A stretch of DNA of 64,000 nt, taken from positions 49,053 to 113,052 of the forward strand of contig NZ_JAVRHT010000007.1 in assembly GCF_031846415.1 (NCBI RefSeq), read 5' to 3'. A program made the translations under genes and the position numbers. The stretch's first letter is position 1; every line of letters begins with the position of its first letter. The stretch is from Rubrivirga litoralis. Its GTDB lineage: Bacteria; Bacteroidota; Rhodothermia; Rhodothermales; Rubricoccaceae. Shown here piece by piece: positions 1 to 8,690 of the stretch. Below the pieces are notes generated by a model that saw only the letters and a list, made by a program, of their open reading frames with translations, was not told the DNA's origin and did no database searches.

Positions 1-2976
1 CGTGTAGCCGTCGTAGCCGGTGAGCGTGAACAGGTTGGTCCCGCTCACGTAGATCCGTGCGCGGTCAACGCGGATGCGGTTCGCGTACTGGGCGGGGATG
101 GCGTAGCCCACCTGGAGCGTCTGGAGCTTGAGGAACGAGGCGTCCTCGACAAAGCGGCTCGACGCCAGGAAGTTGTGGCCCGCGTTCGTGATGCGCGGCT
201 CGGTGTCGCTCGTGCCGGGGCCGGTCCAGCGGTCGAGGAACGACTCCTCGTAGTTCTCGACCCCGAAGCGGACCGACGTCCGGGCGTTGTAGACGTCGGC
301 TCCGATCGAGCCCGTGAACGCCGCGCTCACGTCGAACCCGTTCCACCCGAGGTCGACGCCGAACCCGAGCGTGTAGTCCGGGATGGGCGACCCGAGGTTG
401 ACCTTATCGTCGTTCGTGACCGTGCCGTCTCCGTTCGTGTCGGCAAACCGGAGGTCGCCGGGCCTCTCGCCTCCGCGCGTCGGTGCGTTGTCGATCTCCT
501 CCTGCGTCTGGAACACGCCTTCGACCTGGAAGCCATAGAACGATCCGATAGGCTCGCCAACGATCGTCCGGTTGGTGTTCGTCACCTCGTTGCCAAGCCC
601 ACCGGCGAGAATCTCCTCGTTGCCCTCGCCCAGCGCGAGCACCTCGTTGTGGATCGTCGATCCGTTAAACCGCACGCCGTAGAGGAAGTCGCCTGCCGTG
701 CCGCTGAGGCCGAGGCTGGTCTCGAACCCCGAGTTGCGAACGGACGCCGCGTTCACGAACGGGTTCTGAGCTGATCCGACGTAGTCTGGAATCGGCACGC
801 GGACGAGGATGTCCTCGGTGTCGCGGCGGTAGTAGTCGAACGTGGCCGTAAGGCGGTCGTCGAAGAACGCGGCGTCGAGCCCCACGTCCGTCTGGACCAC
901 GCTCTCCCACTGGATGTCGGGGTTGGCCAGCGACGTCAGCGTCTGACCAAAGTTGAGCGTGGGGTCGCCGCCGAACACAGCGTTGAGGTTGTTGTCGACG
1001 AGCGCGAGCGAGGCGTACGGGTCGATCTTGTCGTTGCCGATCCGGCCGTAGCTCCCGCGGAGCTTGAAGGCCGAGACGTAGGGGACGCCGTCCATGAACG
1101 GCTCGTCTGCCACGTTCCATCCCAGTCCGATCGACGGGAACGTGCCGTAGCGGTTGTTCTCACCGAACCGCGACGACCCATCGACACGGACCGAAACGGT
1201 GGCGAGGTAGCGGTCGAGGAACGAGTAGTTGGCCCGGGCGAGGTAGGACTGCATCGTCCAGCTCGAGGCCTCGTCCTCGACCGTCTGCCCGTCCTCCTCG
1301 CCCGCCCGGAGGTACCAGAACGAGGGATCCTCGCCGATCAGGTTCTGCCGCCGACCCCGGATCTCCTCGGTGTAGTACGACTGGAGCGTGAACCCACCCA
1401 GCACGTCCAGCCGGTGTCGGTCGTCGGGCGTGAGGAGGTCGTACGTCAGCGTGTTCTCCCACAGCCACGTGTCCGTGTTTCCCTGCTCGACCAGGAGCCG
1501 GCTGGTCTCGTTCTGCTGCGTCGGCGAGACGAGGAAGACGGGGACGAAGTTTTTGTACTCGGCGTCGTCGAGGTCGACGGCGAAGTTGGACCGGAAGCCA
1601 ATCCCTTCCGGGAGGTCGAGGTCGAGGAACACGTTGCCCGCCAGACGGAAGCCGCCCTCGTCGTTCCGGTTGTAGAAGATGGACGCGGCCGGGTTGCCGG
1701 CCGAGGACCGCACGCCGGCGTCGTTGAACACGCCGTCGGTCATGGGCGCGACCGTGGGGTCGGCGAGGAGGGCCGCCCGCACGACGCCAGCCGAGCGCTC
1801 GCCGTCGCGGTAGATGAGGTTGATGTTGTGACCGATCTGGGCCGCCCCGCCCAGCCGGTATTCGTTGTTCAAGCGGAGCGTCGCCCGCTGGTACGAAGAC
1901 CCCTGAAGGATCCCGTCCTGCGAGATCACGTCGCCGCTGACGTAGTACGAGATGTTCTCGTTGCCGCCGCGTGCCGAAACGGTGAGGTTTCGGATGGGGG
2001 CCGTCTGGTAGACCTGGTCCTGCCAGTCCGTGCTCGTCACAACGGCGGAGGGGTCGGCAAAGAACGGGTCGAGCCCGGTGTTGGCCGCAAGCTCGTTGGC
2101 CAGCTGGGCGTACTCCGCCCCACTGACGAGGGCGATCTCGCGCTGGAGGCTCTGGACCCCGTTGTAGACGTCGACGCTAACGGTCGTGCCGGCCTCGAAC
2201 CCGCCTTTTTTCGTCGTGATAAGGATGACGCCGTTGGCGCCGCGCGAGCCGTAGATGGCCGTGGCAGAGGCGTCCTTGAGCACCTCGATGGACTCGACGT
2301 CGTTGGGGTTGAGGAAGTCGATGTCGTCGAGGAGCAGGCCGTCGACGACGTAGAGCGGGCTGGCGTTGTTGAGCGTGCCCACGCCGCGGATCCGAATCTG
2401 TGCGCCCGAGCCAGGCGCGCCGCTGGACGGTGTGACCTGGACGCCGGCGACGCGGCCCTGGAGGGCCTGCGCGACCGACGGCGTGGCCTGCTCGGCGAGT
2501 TCCTCACCGGACACCGAGGACACGGCGCCGGTTACGTCGCGGCGGCGCTGCTCGCCGTAGCCGACGACCACGAGCTCGCCCAGCGAGGCATCAGCGAAGA
2601 CGAGCGCGAAGTCGGCCATCGCCGTCTCGCCGGCCCGGACCACGACTGCCCGCTCCTGCGGGGCGTAGCCGATAAAGGAGGCGCGGACGGTGTAGGCACC
2701 GGCCGGGACGCCGCGGATCTCGTACTCGCCGACGGCGCCGGTGCTGGCGCCGAGTGTGGGGATCGCCTGCCCGTCGTCGTCCAGGACCACGACGCTGGCC
2801 GCCGGGAGCGTCGTCGCGTCGAGCGAGTCCGTCACCACGCCGGCGATCTGGCCCGTCTGGGCCTGGGCCGCGACCGCCCCGCCCAGGACGAGCGCGAGGA
2901 CCGCGAGGAGCCGCCGGACGGGGCGGGCAGAGAGTCCGGCGGCGGGCGGCCGGAGGCGCAGGGTCACCATGTTCAT
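1..2976 (-). CDS. SusC/RagA TonB-linked outer membrane receptor (3' end missing)
   Basis: This is the N-terminal 992 residues of a SusC-type outer membrane receptor that imports oligosaccharides or peptides with energy from TonB-ExbBD. It has a Sec signal peptide ending near AAQAQ (about residue 40), a carboxypeptidase-regulatory-like domain (about 42-125), then a plug domain with RIRGVGTLNNASPLYVVDG and DASATAIYGSRGANGVI, followed by barrel strands. The reading frame runs off the window at base 1, so the C-terminus and any SusD partner lie outside. ATG at 2976 is used; a second in-frame ATG is at 2970. It lies 86 bp downstream of a co-directional LacI-type regulator, which probably controls it. 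Only two copies of the GGGCGGGGYGG word were seen inside. Confidence 0.95.
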   Translation of the reverse strand, partial: MNMVTLRLRPPAAGLSARPVRRLLAVLALVLGGAVAAQAQTGQIAGVVTDSLDATTLPAASVVVLDDDGQAIPTLGASTGAVGEYEIRGVPAGAYTVRASFIGYAPQERAVVVRAGETAMADFALVFADASLGELVVVGYGEQRRRDVTGAVSSVSGEELAEQATPSVAQALQGRVAGVQVTPSSGAPGSGAQIRIRGVGTLNNASPLYVVDGLLLDDIDFLNPNDVESIEVLKDASATAIYGSRGANGVILITTKKGGFEAGTTVSVDVYNGVQSLQREIALVSGAEYAQLANELAANTGLDPFFADPSAVVTSTDWQDQVYQTAPIRNLTVSARGGNENISYYVSGDVISQDGILQGSSYQRATLRLNNEYRLGGAAQIGHNINLIYRDGERSAGVVRAALLADPTVAPMTDGVFNDAGVRSSAGNPAASIFYNRNDEGGFRLAGNVFLDLDLPEGIGFRSNFAVDLDDAEYKNFVPVFLVSPTQQNETSRLLVEQGNTDTWLWENTLTYDLLTPDDRHRLDVLGGFTLQSYYTEEIRGRRQNLIGEDPSFWYLRAGEEDGQTVEDEASSWTMQSYLARANYSFLDRYLATVSVRVDGSSRFGENNRYGTFPSIGLGWNVADEPFMDGVPYVSAFKLRGSYGRIGNDKIDPYASLALVDNNLNAVFGGDPTLNFGQTLTSLANPDIQWESVVQTDVGLDAAFFDDRLTATFDYYRRDTEDILVRVPIPDYVGSAQNPFVNAASVRNSGFETSLGLSGTAGDFLYGVRFNGSTIHNEVLALGEGNEEILAGGLGNEVTNTNRTIVGEPIGSFYGFQVEGVFQTQEEIDNAPTRGGERPGDLRFADTNGDGTVTNDDKVNLGSPIPDYTLGFGVDLGWNGFDVSAAFTGSIGADVYNARTSVRFGVENYEESFLDRWTGPGTSDTEPRITNAGHNFLASSRFVEDASFLKLQTLQVGYAIPAQYANRIRVDRARIYVSGTNLFTLTGYDGYT

Positions 2977-3062
2977 GGGGAGCGGGGAAAGGCGGGCGGG
3001 GTGGGAGCCGGGGGCTCAGGCGGAGGGTGCGCCCGCAGTGGGCGCGAGGGGCGGGGCGGCCA

Positions 3063-4058
3063 CTAGAGGCGCGCGCCGCACGACTCGCGCACGACGAGCC
3101 GGGTGGGGAGGGTGACGGCGGGCGGGGCGGGCGCGTCGCCGCGGACGGCGCGGAGCACGGCGTCGATGGCCTGCGACCCCATCTCGTCGATGGGCACGTG
3201 GGCCGTGGTCAGGGCCGGTGTCACGTAGCGCGCGAGGGGGATGTCGTCGAAGCCCGCGAGGGCGACGTCGGCCGGCACGCGGAGGCCGGCGTCGCGGAGG
3301 GCTTGGAGGGCGCCGACGGCCATCGCGTCGTTGGCGCAGAACAGGGCCGTCGGGCGGGGCGAGAGGGCCAGAAAAGAGGCGGCGGCGGCGCGGCCCGAGG
3401 CTTCGGTAAAGTCGCCGGCCAGTTCGAGCACGGGGTCCGGCGCGAGGTCCGCCTCGGCGAGCGCGCGCCGGTAGCCGTCACGGCGGGCGCGGGCGTCGGC
3501 GTTCGGGGCGGGGCCAGAGACGAGGGCGATCCGGCGGTGCCCGAGCCCGGCGAGGTGGCGCGTCACGGCCTCCGCCGCGGCCGCGTTGTCGATGGCGACC
3601 GAGCCGTGGCCGGCGACCGCCCCGCCCAAAACCACGACGGGCAGGCCGGGCGGGAGGTTCTTGCGGAGCACGTCGGCCTCGATGTCGGGCGACATGACAA
3701 CGAGCCCGTCGACGCGACCGACGAGCGTGCGGAGGGCGCGGACCAGCTCGGGCAGCCCGTCGTGGGCGCTCGCGAGGAGCGTGTGGTAGCGCGCCGCCCG
3801 CGCGGCCCGCTCGGCGCCGCGGATGACCTCGGAGTAGAAGCCGCCGTAGAGGTCGGGGAGCAGGACCCCGATGGTCTCGGTCGCAACCCGCTTCAGGTTC
3901 CGGGCCGTCCGGTTGGGGACGTAGCGGAGGCGCTCGGCCGTCTCCAGGATCCGGCGGCGGGTCTCCTCCCCGACCGGCCCGCTCGCGTTGAGCGCGCGGG
4001 ACACGGTGGCGACGGAGACGCCGGCCTGTCGGGCTACCTCGCGCATGGTAACGGCCAC
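3063..4058 (-). CDS. LacI/GalR-family transcriptional regulator
   Basis: 331 residues, normal family length. Residues 5-55 are the LacI helix-turn-helix and hinge (REVARQAGVSVATVSRALN, then RYVPNRTARNLK); the rest is a periplasmic-binding-protein-like effector domain with the usual GFDDIPLARYVTPALTT segment. It probably binds a sugar released from the SusC substrate and controls the receptor gene 86 bp downstream on the same strand. A second in-frame ATG (4046) begins directly at MREVARQ and may be the true start. An operator-like palindrome and a sigma-70-like promoter lie just upstream (4130-4176), suggesting autoregulation. Confidence 0.93.
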   Translation of the reverse strand: MAVTMREVARQAGVSVATVSRALNASGPVGEETRRRILETAERLRYVPNRTARNLKRVATETIGVLLPDLYGGFYSEVIRGAERAARAARYHTLLASAHDGLPELVRALRTLVGRVDGLVVMSPDIEADVLRKNLPPGLPVVVLGGAVAGHGSVAIDNAAAAEAVTRHLAGLGHRRIALVSGPAPNADARARRDGYRRALAEADLAPDPVLELAGDFTEASGRAAAASFLALSPRPTALFCANDAMAVGALQALRDAGLRVPADVALAGFDDIPLARYVTPALTTAHVPIDEMGSQAIDAVLRAVRGDAPAPPAVTLPTRLVVRESCGARL

Positions 4059-4129
4059 TGTCCGGGAGCGCCTGTGGCCAGGGGGTTTGAGAAGCAGGGC
4101 GTTGGCCCCTCACGCTGTAGAGGAGCCGA

Positions 4130-4145
4130 CTGTAATCGGTTACAG
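4130..4145. promoter_or_regulatory. LacI-type operator
   Basis: CTGTAATCGGTTACAG: 6-bp arms CTGTAA/TTACAG around 4 bases, the size and symmetry of a LacI-family operator. On the minus strand it begins only a few bases after the putative -10 box of the LacI-type gene, so a bound repressor would block transcription start. The match between this site and this regulator is inferred from position. Confidence 0.6.
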
Positions 4146-4147
4146 CG

Positions 4148-4176
4148 AGTGTACGGGGTTGCCCTCTCAGGGTCAA
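4148..4176 (-). promoter_or_regulatory. Sigma-70-like promoter of the LacI gene
   Basis: On the minus strand TTGACC (4176-4171), 17 bases, then TACACT (4153-4148), close to the textbook -35/-10 consensus. The start of transcription would fall in the operator and the leader would be about 80 bases. The rest of the gap up to 4387 shows no gene. Confidence 0.55.
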
Positions 4177-4387
4177 GCGAAGGCGGCGGTGGTCTGGTGA
4201 ATTGCCGCCCCCTCCACCCGCCCCGCCCGGCGACTCCTCCCGTTCCGGCTCTCCGACGCCAGGATCGGCGGTCGGGACTCGACGTGTGATCCGCGATAGC
4301 GCGAGCGTTTCAGAAGAGCCTCGCGCGCTCGTCCCGAGCGACTCCGCCGCGGAATCCCCCAGTTCGTGTCAGACGGGGCCGCCGGGG

Positions 4388-5458
4388 CTACGCCTCGCGC
4401 TCCACCCCGCCCCGCCCTGGCTCCACGGACGGGGCGGGCGGGGCGGCCAGAAGGCGGGCGGCCAGCCGGTGCGGCGCCCGCTCGGCCGGGTCGAGCGCGG
4501 CGACCGCGTCGGCGAGGGCCGCGCCGCGCCCGCCGGCCCAGAACTGGCGGCGCCACTGCGCCTCGACGAGCCGCCGGACGCGGCGCCGCAGCCGGGCCTC
4601 GCGCGTCGCCTCGGCGTCGAGACCGGCGCGGTGCGCGTCGAGCGCCTCGACCACCCCGCCCACGCCCTCGTCGTTCAAAGCCGACGCCGTGACGACGGGC
4701 GGGGCGGCGGCGGCCCTCAGGTGGAGTGCCTGGCGGAGCGCGCGGACGAGCCGCCCGGCCTCGGGCTTGTCGGCCTTGTTGACGCAGAACACGTCGGCGA
4801 CCTCCATGAGCCCGGCCTTCATCGCCTGGACCGCGTCCCCGGACTCCGGCACCAGGACCACGAGCGTGGTGTCGGTCGTCTCGGCCACGTCGATCTCGCC
4901 CTGCCCCACGCCGACCGTCTCGACCAGGACCACGTCGTAGCCGGCCGCGTCGAGCACGTCGCAGGCCGCCTCGGCCGCCTCGCTCAGCCCGCCCAGCGCG
5001 CCGCGCGCGGCCAGCGAGCGGACGAACACGCCGTCGTCCTCGGCCCAGCGGTCCATGCGCACGCGGTCGCCCAGGAGCGCCCCGCCCGTGAACGGGCTCG
5101 ACGGGTCGACGGCGACGACGCCGACCGTCTGCCCCCGCGCCCGGAACGCGCCGACGAGCCGGTCCACGAGCGTCGACTTGCCGGCGCCGGGCGGGCCGGT
5201 CACGCCGACGCGCCACGCGCGGCCGGTGTGCGGGTAGAGCGCGTCGACGAGCGCGTCCGCCCCGCCCAGGTCGCCCGCTGCGCCGTCGCCTGCGGCGGTT
5301 TCAACGGCCGTGATCGCGCGGGCGACGGCGCGGCGGCGGCCGGCGAGCACGTCGTCGGCGAGGGCGGGGCGGTCGGGGGCGTCGGGCACGCAGGGCGGGG
5401 CGGTCGAGGGTGTCGGGGCGAGTGGAAGATCGCGCGGGCACGACGGCACAGTGCCCAC
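4388..5458 (-). CDS. meaB: Methylmalonyl-CoA mutase-associated GTPase MeaB/ArgK
   Basis: 356 residues. P-loop GTPase chaperone that protects and reloads the B12-dependent methylmalonyl-CoA mutase. Visible are Walker A GPPGAGKST (88-96), VVAVDPSSPFTGGALLGDRVRM, LVETVGVGQGEID (Walker B/switch) and the base motif NKAD. The mutase genes are not in this window. ATG 5458 is the only upstream ATG, but the first 23 residues are unlike the family and read through a copy of the CCGCCCCGCCC word, so GTG 5389 (giving MPDAPDRPALADDVLAG) may be the real start. The C-terminal tail (SVEPGRGGVEREA) is also coded by that word. Confidence 0.92.
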   Translation of the reverse strand: MGTVPSCPRDLPLAPTPSTAPPCVPDAPDRPALADDVLAGRRRAVARAITAVETAAGDGAAGDLGGADALVDALYPHTGRAWRVGVTGPPGAGKSTLVDRLVGAFRARGQTVGVVAVDPSSPFTGGALLGDRVRMDRWAEDDGVFVRSLAARGALGGLSEAAEAACDVLDAAGYDVVLVETVGVGQGEIDVAETTDTTLVVLVPESGDAVQAMKAGLMEVADVFCVNKADKPEAGRLVRALRQALHLRAAAAPPVVTASALNDEGVGGVVEALDAHRAGLDAEATREARLRRRVRRLVEAQWRRQFWAGGRGAALADAVAALDPAERAPHRLAARLLAAPPAPSVEPGRGGVEREA

Positions 5459-5642
5459 CCCGCCCTCGCCGCGCCACCGGGCGGGGCGGGAGCGCTGGAC
5501 GACGCCTCGGCCGCCACCCCGCCCTACCTGCTCTACCTGCTGGGCGGGGCGGCCTGGACCCTTTCTGCGCCCGCCACCCCGCCCGCAGCCTACGCTCCCG
5601 CATTCCGCCCACTCTCCACCCCGCCCCGCGGGTCGCGCCGCC

Positions 5643-5650
5643 TAGCTTGG
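5643..5650 (+). promoter_or_regulatory. TAGCTTGG box upstream of aspS
   Basis: TAGCTTGG lies 25 bases before the aspS ATG. Similar TAnnTT boxes precede several other genes here (valS, susC, O-methyltransferase, arginine deiminase, tRNA-Pro), which resembles the Bacteroidota -7 element TAnnTTTG. No clear -33 element was recognised. Confidence 0.4.
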
Positions 5651-5674
5651 CCGGCCCTCCCCGCCCCCGGCCCC

Positions 5675-7564
5675 ATGCCCGACGCCCCGCACGCCCGCGC
5701 CCTCACGCCCACCGACGCCTCGGACCACGGCGACCGCACGCACACGAGCGGCGAGCTCCGCGAGAGCGACGCCGGCCAGACCGTCGTCCTCAAGGGCTGG
5801 GTCGACACGCGGCGCAACTTCGGCGGGCTCCAGTTTATCGACCTCCGCGACCGCTACGGGCTCACGCAGCTCGTGTTCAGCCCCGAGATCGACGCCGACC
5901 TCGCCGATCTCGCCGAGAAGCTCCGCGGCGAGGACGTGATCTCGGTGCGCGGCGAGGTCCGCGTGCGCGAGCGGAAAAACCCCGACATGGCGACGGGCGA
6001 CGTCGAGGTCTACGTGTCGGACCTGGACGTGCTCGCGGTCTCCGACACGCCCCCGTTCGTGGTGTCGGCGGGCGATCCGAAGTCGACGCAGGCCGGCGAC
6101 GAGCTCCGCCTGACGTACCGCTACCTCGACCTCCGCAAGCCGGCGCTCCAGAAGAACCTGCTCCTGCGCTCGAAGCTGTACCAGAGCGTCCGCCGCTACT
6201 TCGCGGACCGCGACTTTGTCGAGGTCGAGACGCCGGTCCTCATGAAGTCGACGCCCGAGGGCGCACGCGACTACCTCGTGCCCAGCCGCGTCCACCCGGG
6301 CCAGTTCTACGCGCTCCCGCAGTCGCCGCAGACGTACAAGCAGATCCTGATGGTGGCCGGCATGGACCGCTACGTCCAGATCACGAAGTGCTTCCGCGAC
6401 GAGGACCTCCGCGCCGACCGCCAGCCCGAGTTCACGCAGATCGACGTCGAGATGACGTTCGCGACCGAGGAGGGCGTCTACGCGCTCGTCGAGGGGCTCA
6501 TCGCGGACGTCTGGCGCGACACGCGCGGCATCGAGATCGAGACGCCGTTCCCCCACGTGACCTACGCCGAGGCGCTCCGCCGCTACGGGTCCGACAAGCC
6601 CGACCTCCGCTTCGGCATGGAGATCGCCGACGTGAGCGGGGCGGTGGAGGGCTCGGGCTTCACGGTGTTCGACTCGATCCTGGACGCGGGCGGGGCGGTC
6701 GTCGCGATCCGCGTCGAGGGCGAGGGCGACCGCGGGCGCAAGCCGATGGACAAGCTGGACAAGGACGTCGTCCGCAAGCAGATCGGCGCCGGCGGCCTGT
6801 TCTACGCCAAGCTCCCGAGCGACGGGTCCGAGTTTTCGCAGTCCGTCAAGGACGAGGTGTTCGGCCGCGACCGGATGCAGGCCGTGATCGACGCGGTCGG
6901 CGCCGAGGCGGGCGACCTCGTACTCGTTCTGGCGGGGCCGCAGCCGACGGTGTTCGAGCAGATGGGCAGCCTCCGCCTGCACATGGCGCGCGAGACCGGG
7001 CTCGTCCCCGAGGGCGCCGATGGCCCGTGGCGGTTCCTCTGGGTGACCGACTTCCCGCTCCTCGAGTACAGCGAGGACGACGGCCGCTACTACGCCATGC
7101 ACCACCCGTTCACGAGCCCGGCGCCCGAGGACATGGGCAAGCTCGACAGCGCCCCGGGCGAGGTGCGAGCCCGCGCCTACGACCTCGTCCTCAACGGGTC
7201 CGAGGTCGGCGGCGGCTCCATCCGCATCCACCGCGCCGACGTGCAGCGCCGGATGTTCGACCTGCTGGGGATCTCGGACGAGGAGGCCGAGCGGCGGTTC
7301 GGGTTTTTGCTGGACGCCCTCCGCTACGGCGCCCCGCCCCACGGCGGCATCGCGCTGGGCCTGGACCGGCTCGTCATGCTCCTCACCGGGGCGACGTCGC
7401 TCCGCGACGTGATCGCGTTCCCCAAGACGCAGCAGGCGACCGAGCTCATGTCGTCGGCGCCGGCCGCCGTCGACCCCGAGCAGCTCGCCGAGCTCCACAT
7501 CGAGACGACCGCCGCCCCGCCCGACGTGGACACGACGCAGCCGCTCTCGGCGGACCCGACGTAA
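5675..7564 (+). CDS. aspS: Aspartyl-tRNA synthetase
   Basis: 629 residues, class II aminoacyl-tRNA synthetase charging tRNA-Asp in the cytoplasm. An N-terminal OB-fold anticodon-binding domain (GWVDTRRNFGGLQFIDLRDRYGLTQLVF) is followed by class II motifs (motif 2 region FRDEDLRADRQPEFTQIDVEMTF split over 410-440, written here in part: RADRQPEFTQIDVEM; motif 3 GLDRLVMLLTG) with the bacterial GAD insertion domain between. ATG 5675 is chosen because the conserved N-terminus starts about 30 residues later and a promoter-like box precedes it. The open frame continues upstream without homology. Tail TAAPPDVD comes from a CCGCCCCGCCC word. Confidence 0.97.
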   Translation: MPDAPHARALTPTDASDHGDRTHTSGELRESDAGQTVVLKGWVDTRRNFGGLQFIDLRDRYGLTQLVFSPEIDADLADLAEKLRGEDVISVRGEVRVRERKNPDMATGDVEVYVSDLDVLAVSDTPPFVVSAGDPKSTQAGDELRLTYRYLDLRKPALQKNLLLRSKLYQSVRRYFADRDFVEVETPVLMKSTPEGARDYLVPSRVHPGQFYALPQSPQTYKQILMVAGMDRYVQITKCFRDEDLRADRQPEFTQIDVEMTFATEEGVYALVEGLIADVWRDTRGIEIETPFPHVTYAEALRRYGSDKPDLRFGMEIADVSGAVEGSGFTVFDSILDAGGAVVAIRVEGEGDRGRKPMDKLDKDVVRKQIGAGGLFYAKLPSDGSEFSQSVKDEVFGRDRMQAVIDAVGAEAGDLVLVLAGPQPTVFEQMGSLRLHMARETGLVPEGADGPWRFLWVTDFPLLEYSEDDGRYYAMHHPFTSPAPEDMGKLDSAPGEVRARAYDLVLNGSEVGGGSIRIHRADVQRRMFDLLGISDEEAERRFGFLLDALRYGAPPHGGIALGLDRLVMLLTGATSLRDVIAFPKTQQATELMSSAPAAVDPEQLAELHIETTAAPPDVDTTQPLSADPT

Positions 7565-7725
7565 GGGGAGGGATACGGGATGGAGGGATCGAGAGATGGG
7601 GCGGGGCGGTGCCGGACCACCCCGCCCTCGGACGGTCGCCCGAGCCGCCCCGCCCTCGGTGCGAGCGCGGGGGCGGGGCGGCCGCTCTGCCCATCCCTCC
7701 GTCCCGCATCCCTCGATCCCTCCCC
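7565..7725. repeat. Inverted short-word repeat between aspS and lipoprotein gene
   Basis: Between two convergent genes. Left arm 7565-7600 is built of GGGAT-type words (GGGAGGGATACGGGATGGAG...); right arm 7690-7725 is the imperfect complement (ATCCCTCC, CATCCCTCGATCC). Between the arms lie several GGGCGGGGCGG copies and complements. The whole can fold as a long hairpin and may serve as a two-way terminator. The same vocabulary recurs at 22267-22387. Confidence 0.6.
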
Positions 7726-8366
7726 TACGCCTCCTGCCGGCCGTCGTCGCGCATGGCCGCGAGCGCGCTCAGGTCGACGGCCCGCAGCGCCGCCTCCAGG
7801 TCGGCGTCGTCCACGCCCCGCCCGGTCACGTTGACGAGGAAGCGGTCGGCGACGACGAGGCTGAACTCGCCGCGCCGCGAGCCGGTGTCGTACGTGCGGT
7901 ACCCCTTGCTCTCGCCCAGGCGAACCGTTTTCTCGTAGCCCGTCGCCGTCTCGCGGTCGACGTCGGTCATCGTCCACGCGGCGCCCATCATGCCCATCGC
8001 CGGGACGGCGCCCATGTCGGTGACCTTGACGCTGACGGTCGAGTCGCCGGCGCCGTAGTCGGCCGAGGCCTCGGAGATCGAGAAGCCCATCGAGCCCTGC
8101 TTGGCGCCCTCGACGTTCGTCCGCTCCAACCCCACGAGGGTCTCGGGCAGGAGGTCGCGGAGGCGGCGGAAGTCGACGGGCTCGGCGGGCGCCTGGTTGG
8201 CCGTCTCCTCCATCTGCTCGACGGCGGCGGCCATTTCTTGAGCGCGCCCGAACAGGCCGGTCTCGCCCGTATCCTCGACGTCGCCGCCGTAGTCGTCGGA
8301 GCCGCCGCACCCGGCGAGCGGGGCGGCCAGGAGGGCGAGGGCGGCGAGGAGCGGGAGGCGGGGCAT
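7725..8366 (-). CDS. Predicted lipoprotein of unknown function
   Basis: 213 residues. Sec/SPII signal with lipobox LAGC (Cys about residue 20), so it should be lipid-anchored in the cell envelope. After an acidic linker (residues 21-45) a helical stretch rich in E/A/Q leads to a compact domain that ends in ADLEAALRAVDLSALAAM. I do not recognise the family with certainty; the repeated acidic patches and the SVKVTDMGAVPAMGMMG segment resemble small secreted proteins of unknown function in Bacteroidota. It converges on aspS and diverges from manC. Confidence 0.8.
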   Translation of the reverse strand: MPRLPLLAALALLAAPLAGCGGSDDYGGDVEDTGETGLFGRAQEMAAAVEQMEETANQAPAEPVDFRRLRDLLPETLVGLERTNVEGAKQGSMGFSISEASADYGAGDSTVSVKVTDMGAVPAMGMMGAAWTMTDVDRETATGYEKTVRLGESKGYRTYDTGSRRGEFSLVVADRFLVNVTGRGVDDADLEAALRAVDLSALAAMRDDGRQEA

Positions 8367-8690
8367 GGCGAGGAGGGAGGTCTACCCTCCTGTACGCAAA
8401 GGGCTGACCGCGCAGGTCACCCCCCACCAAAACAGCGCCGCCCCGCTCAGTCACGCGGCGGGCGGGGCGGGAGCCCACGGCGCAAGGCGACCCGACAGGC
8501 GCCCACTCCGAACCCCGCCCCGCCCCGCCCGTCTCAGGAGGCGCGGACCCGTCCGGCGGCGCCCACGACACGGTGGGCACGCCGGGCGGGGCGGTCCGAC
8601 CGGCCGCCGCCGCTCTCCGGGTCCACCCCGGCCCGCAAGGCGCGGGCGGGGCGGCCCTTGCCCCTCCCCCACCCCGCCCTCTGGTTTTTT
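8367..8690. other. Divergent intergenic region, lipoprotein gene / manC
   Basis: 324 bases. Beside the lipoprotein start there is a small hairpin AGGAGGG...CCCTCCT (about 8374-8392). The rest is dominated by copies of GGGCGGGGCGG/CCGCCCCGCCC, some paired as inverted repeats (about 8440-8475). It ends in CTGGTTTTTT directly before the manC ATG. Both promoters must lie here; I could not place them. Confidence 0.5.

Noticed and set aside
1414..3066. Long plus-strand open frame (550 codons) and similar long antisense frames elsewhere (e.g. 14423-16384, 19196-22078, 47671-49836).
   Set aside because: They lie opposite well-supported genes, have low-complexity Arg/Gly/Val/Glu-rich products without homology, and arise because stop codons are rare in high-GC DNA.
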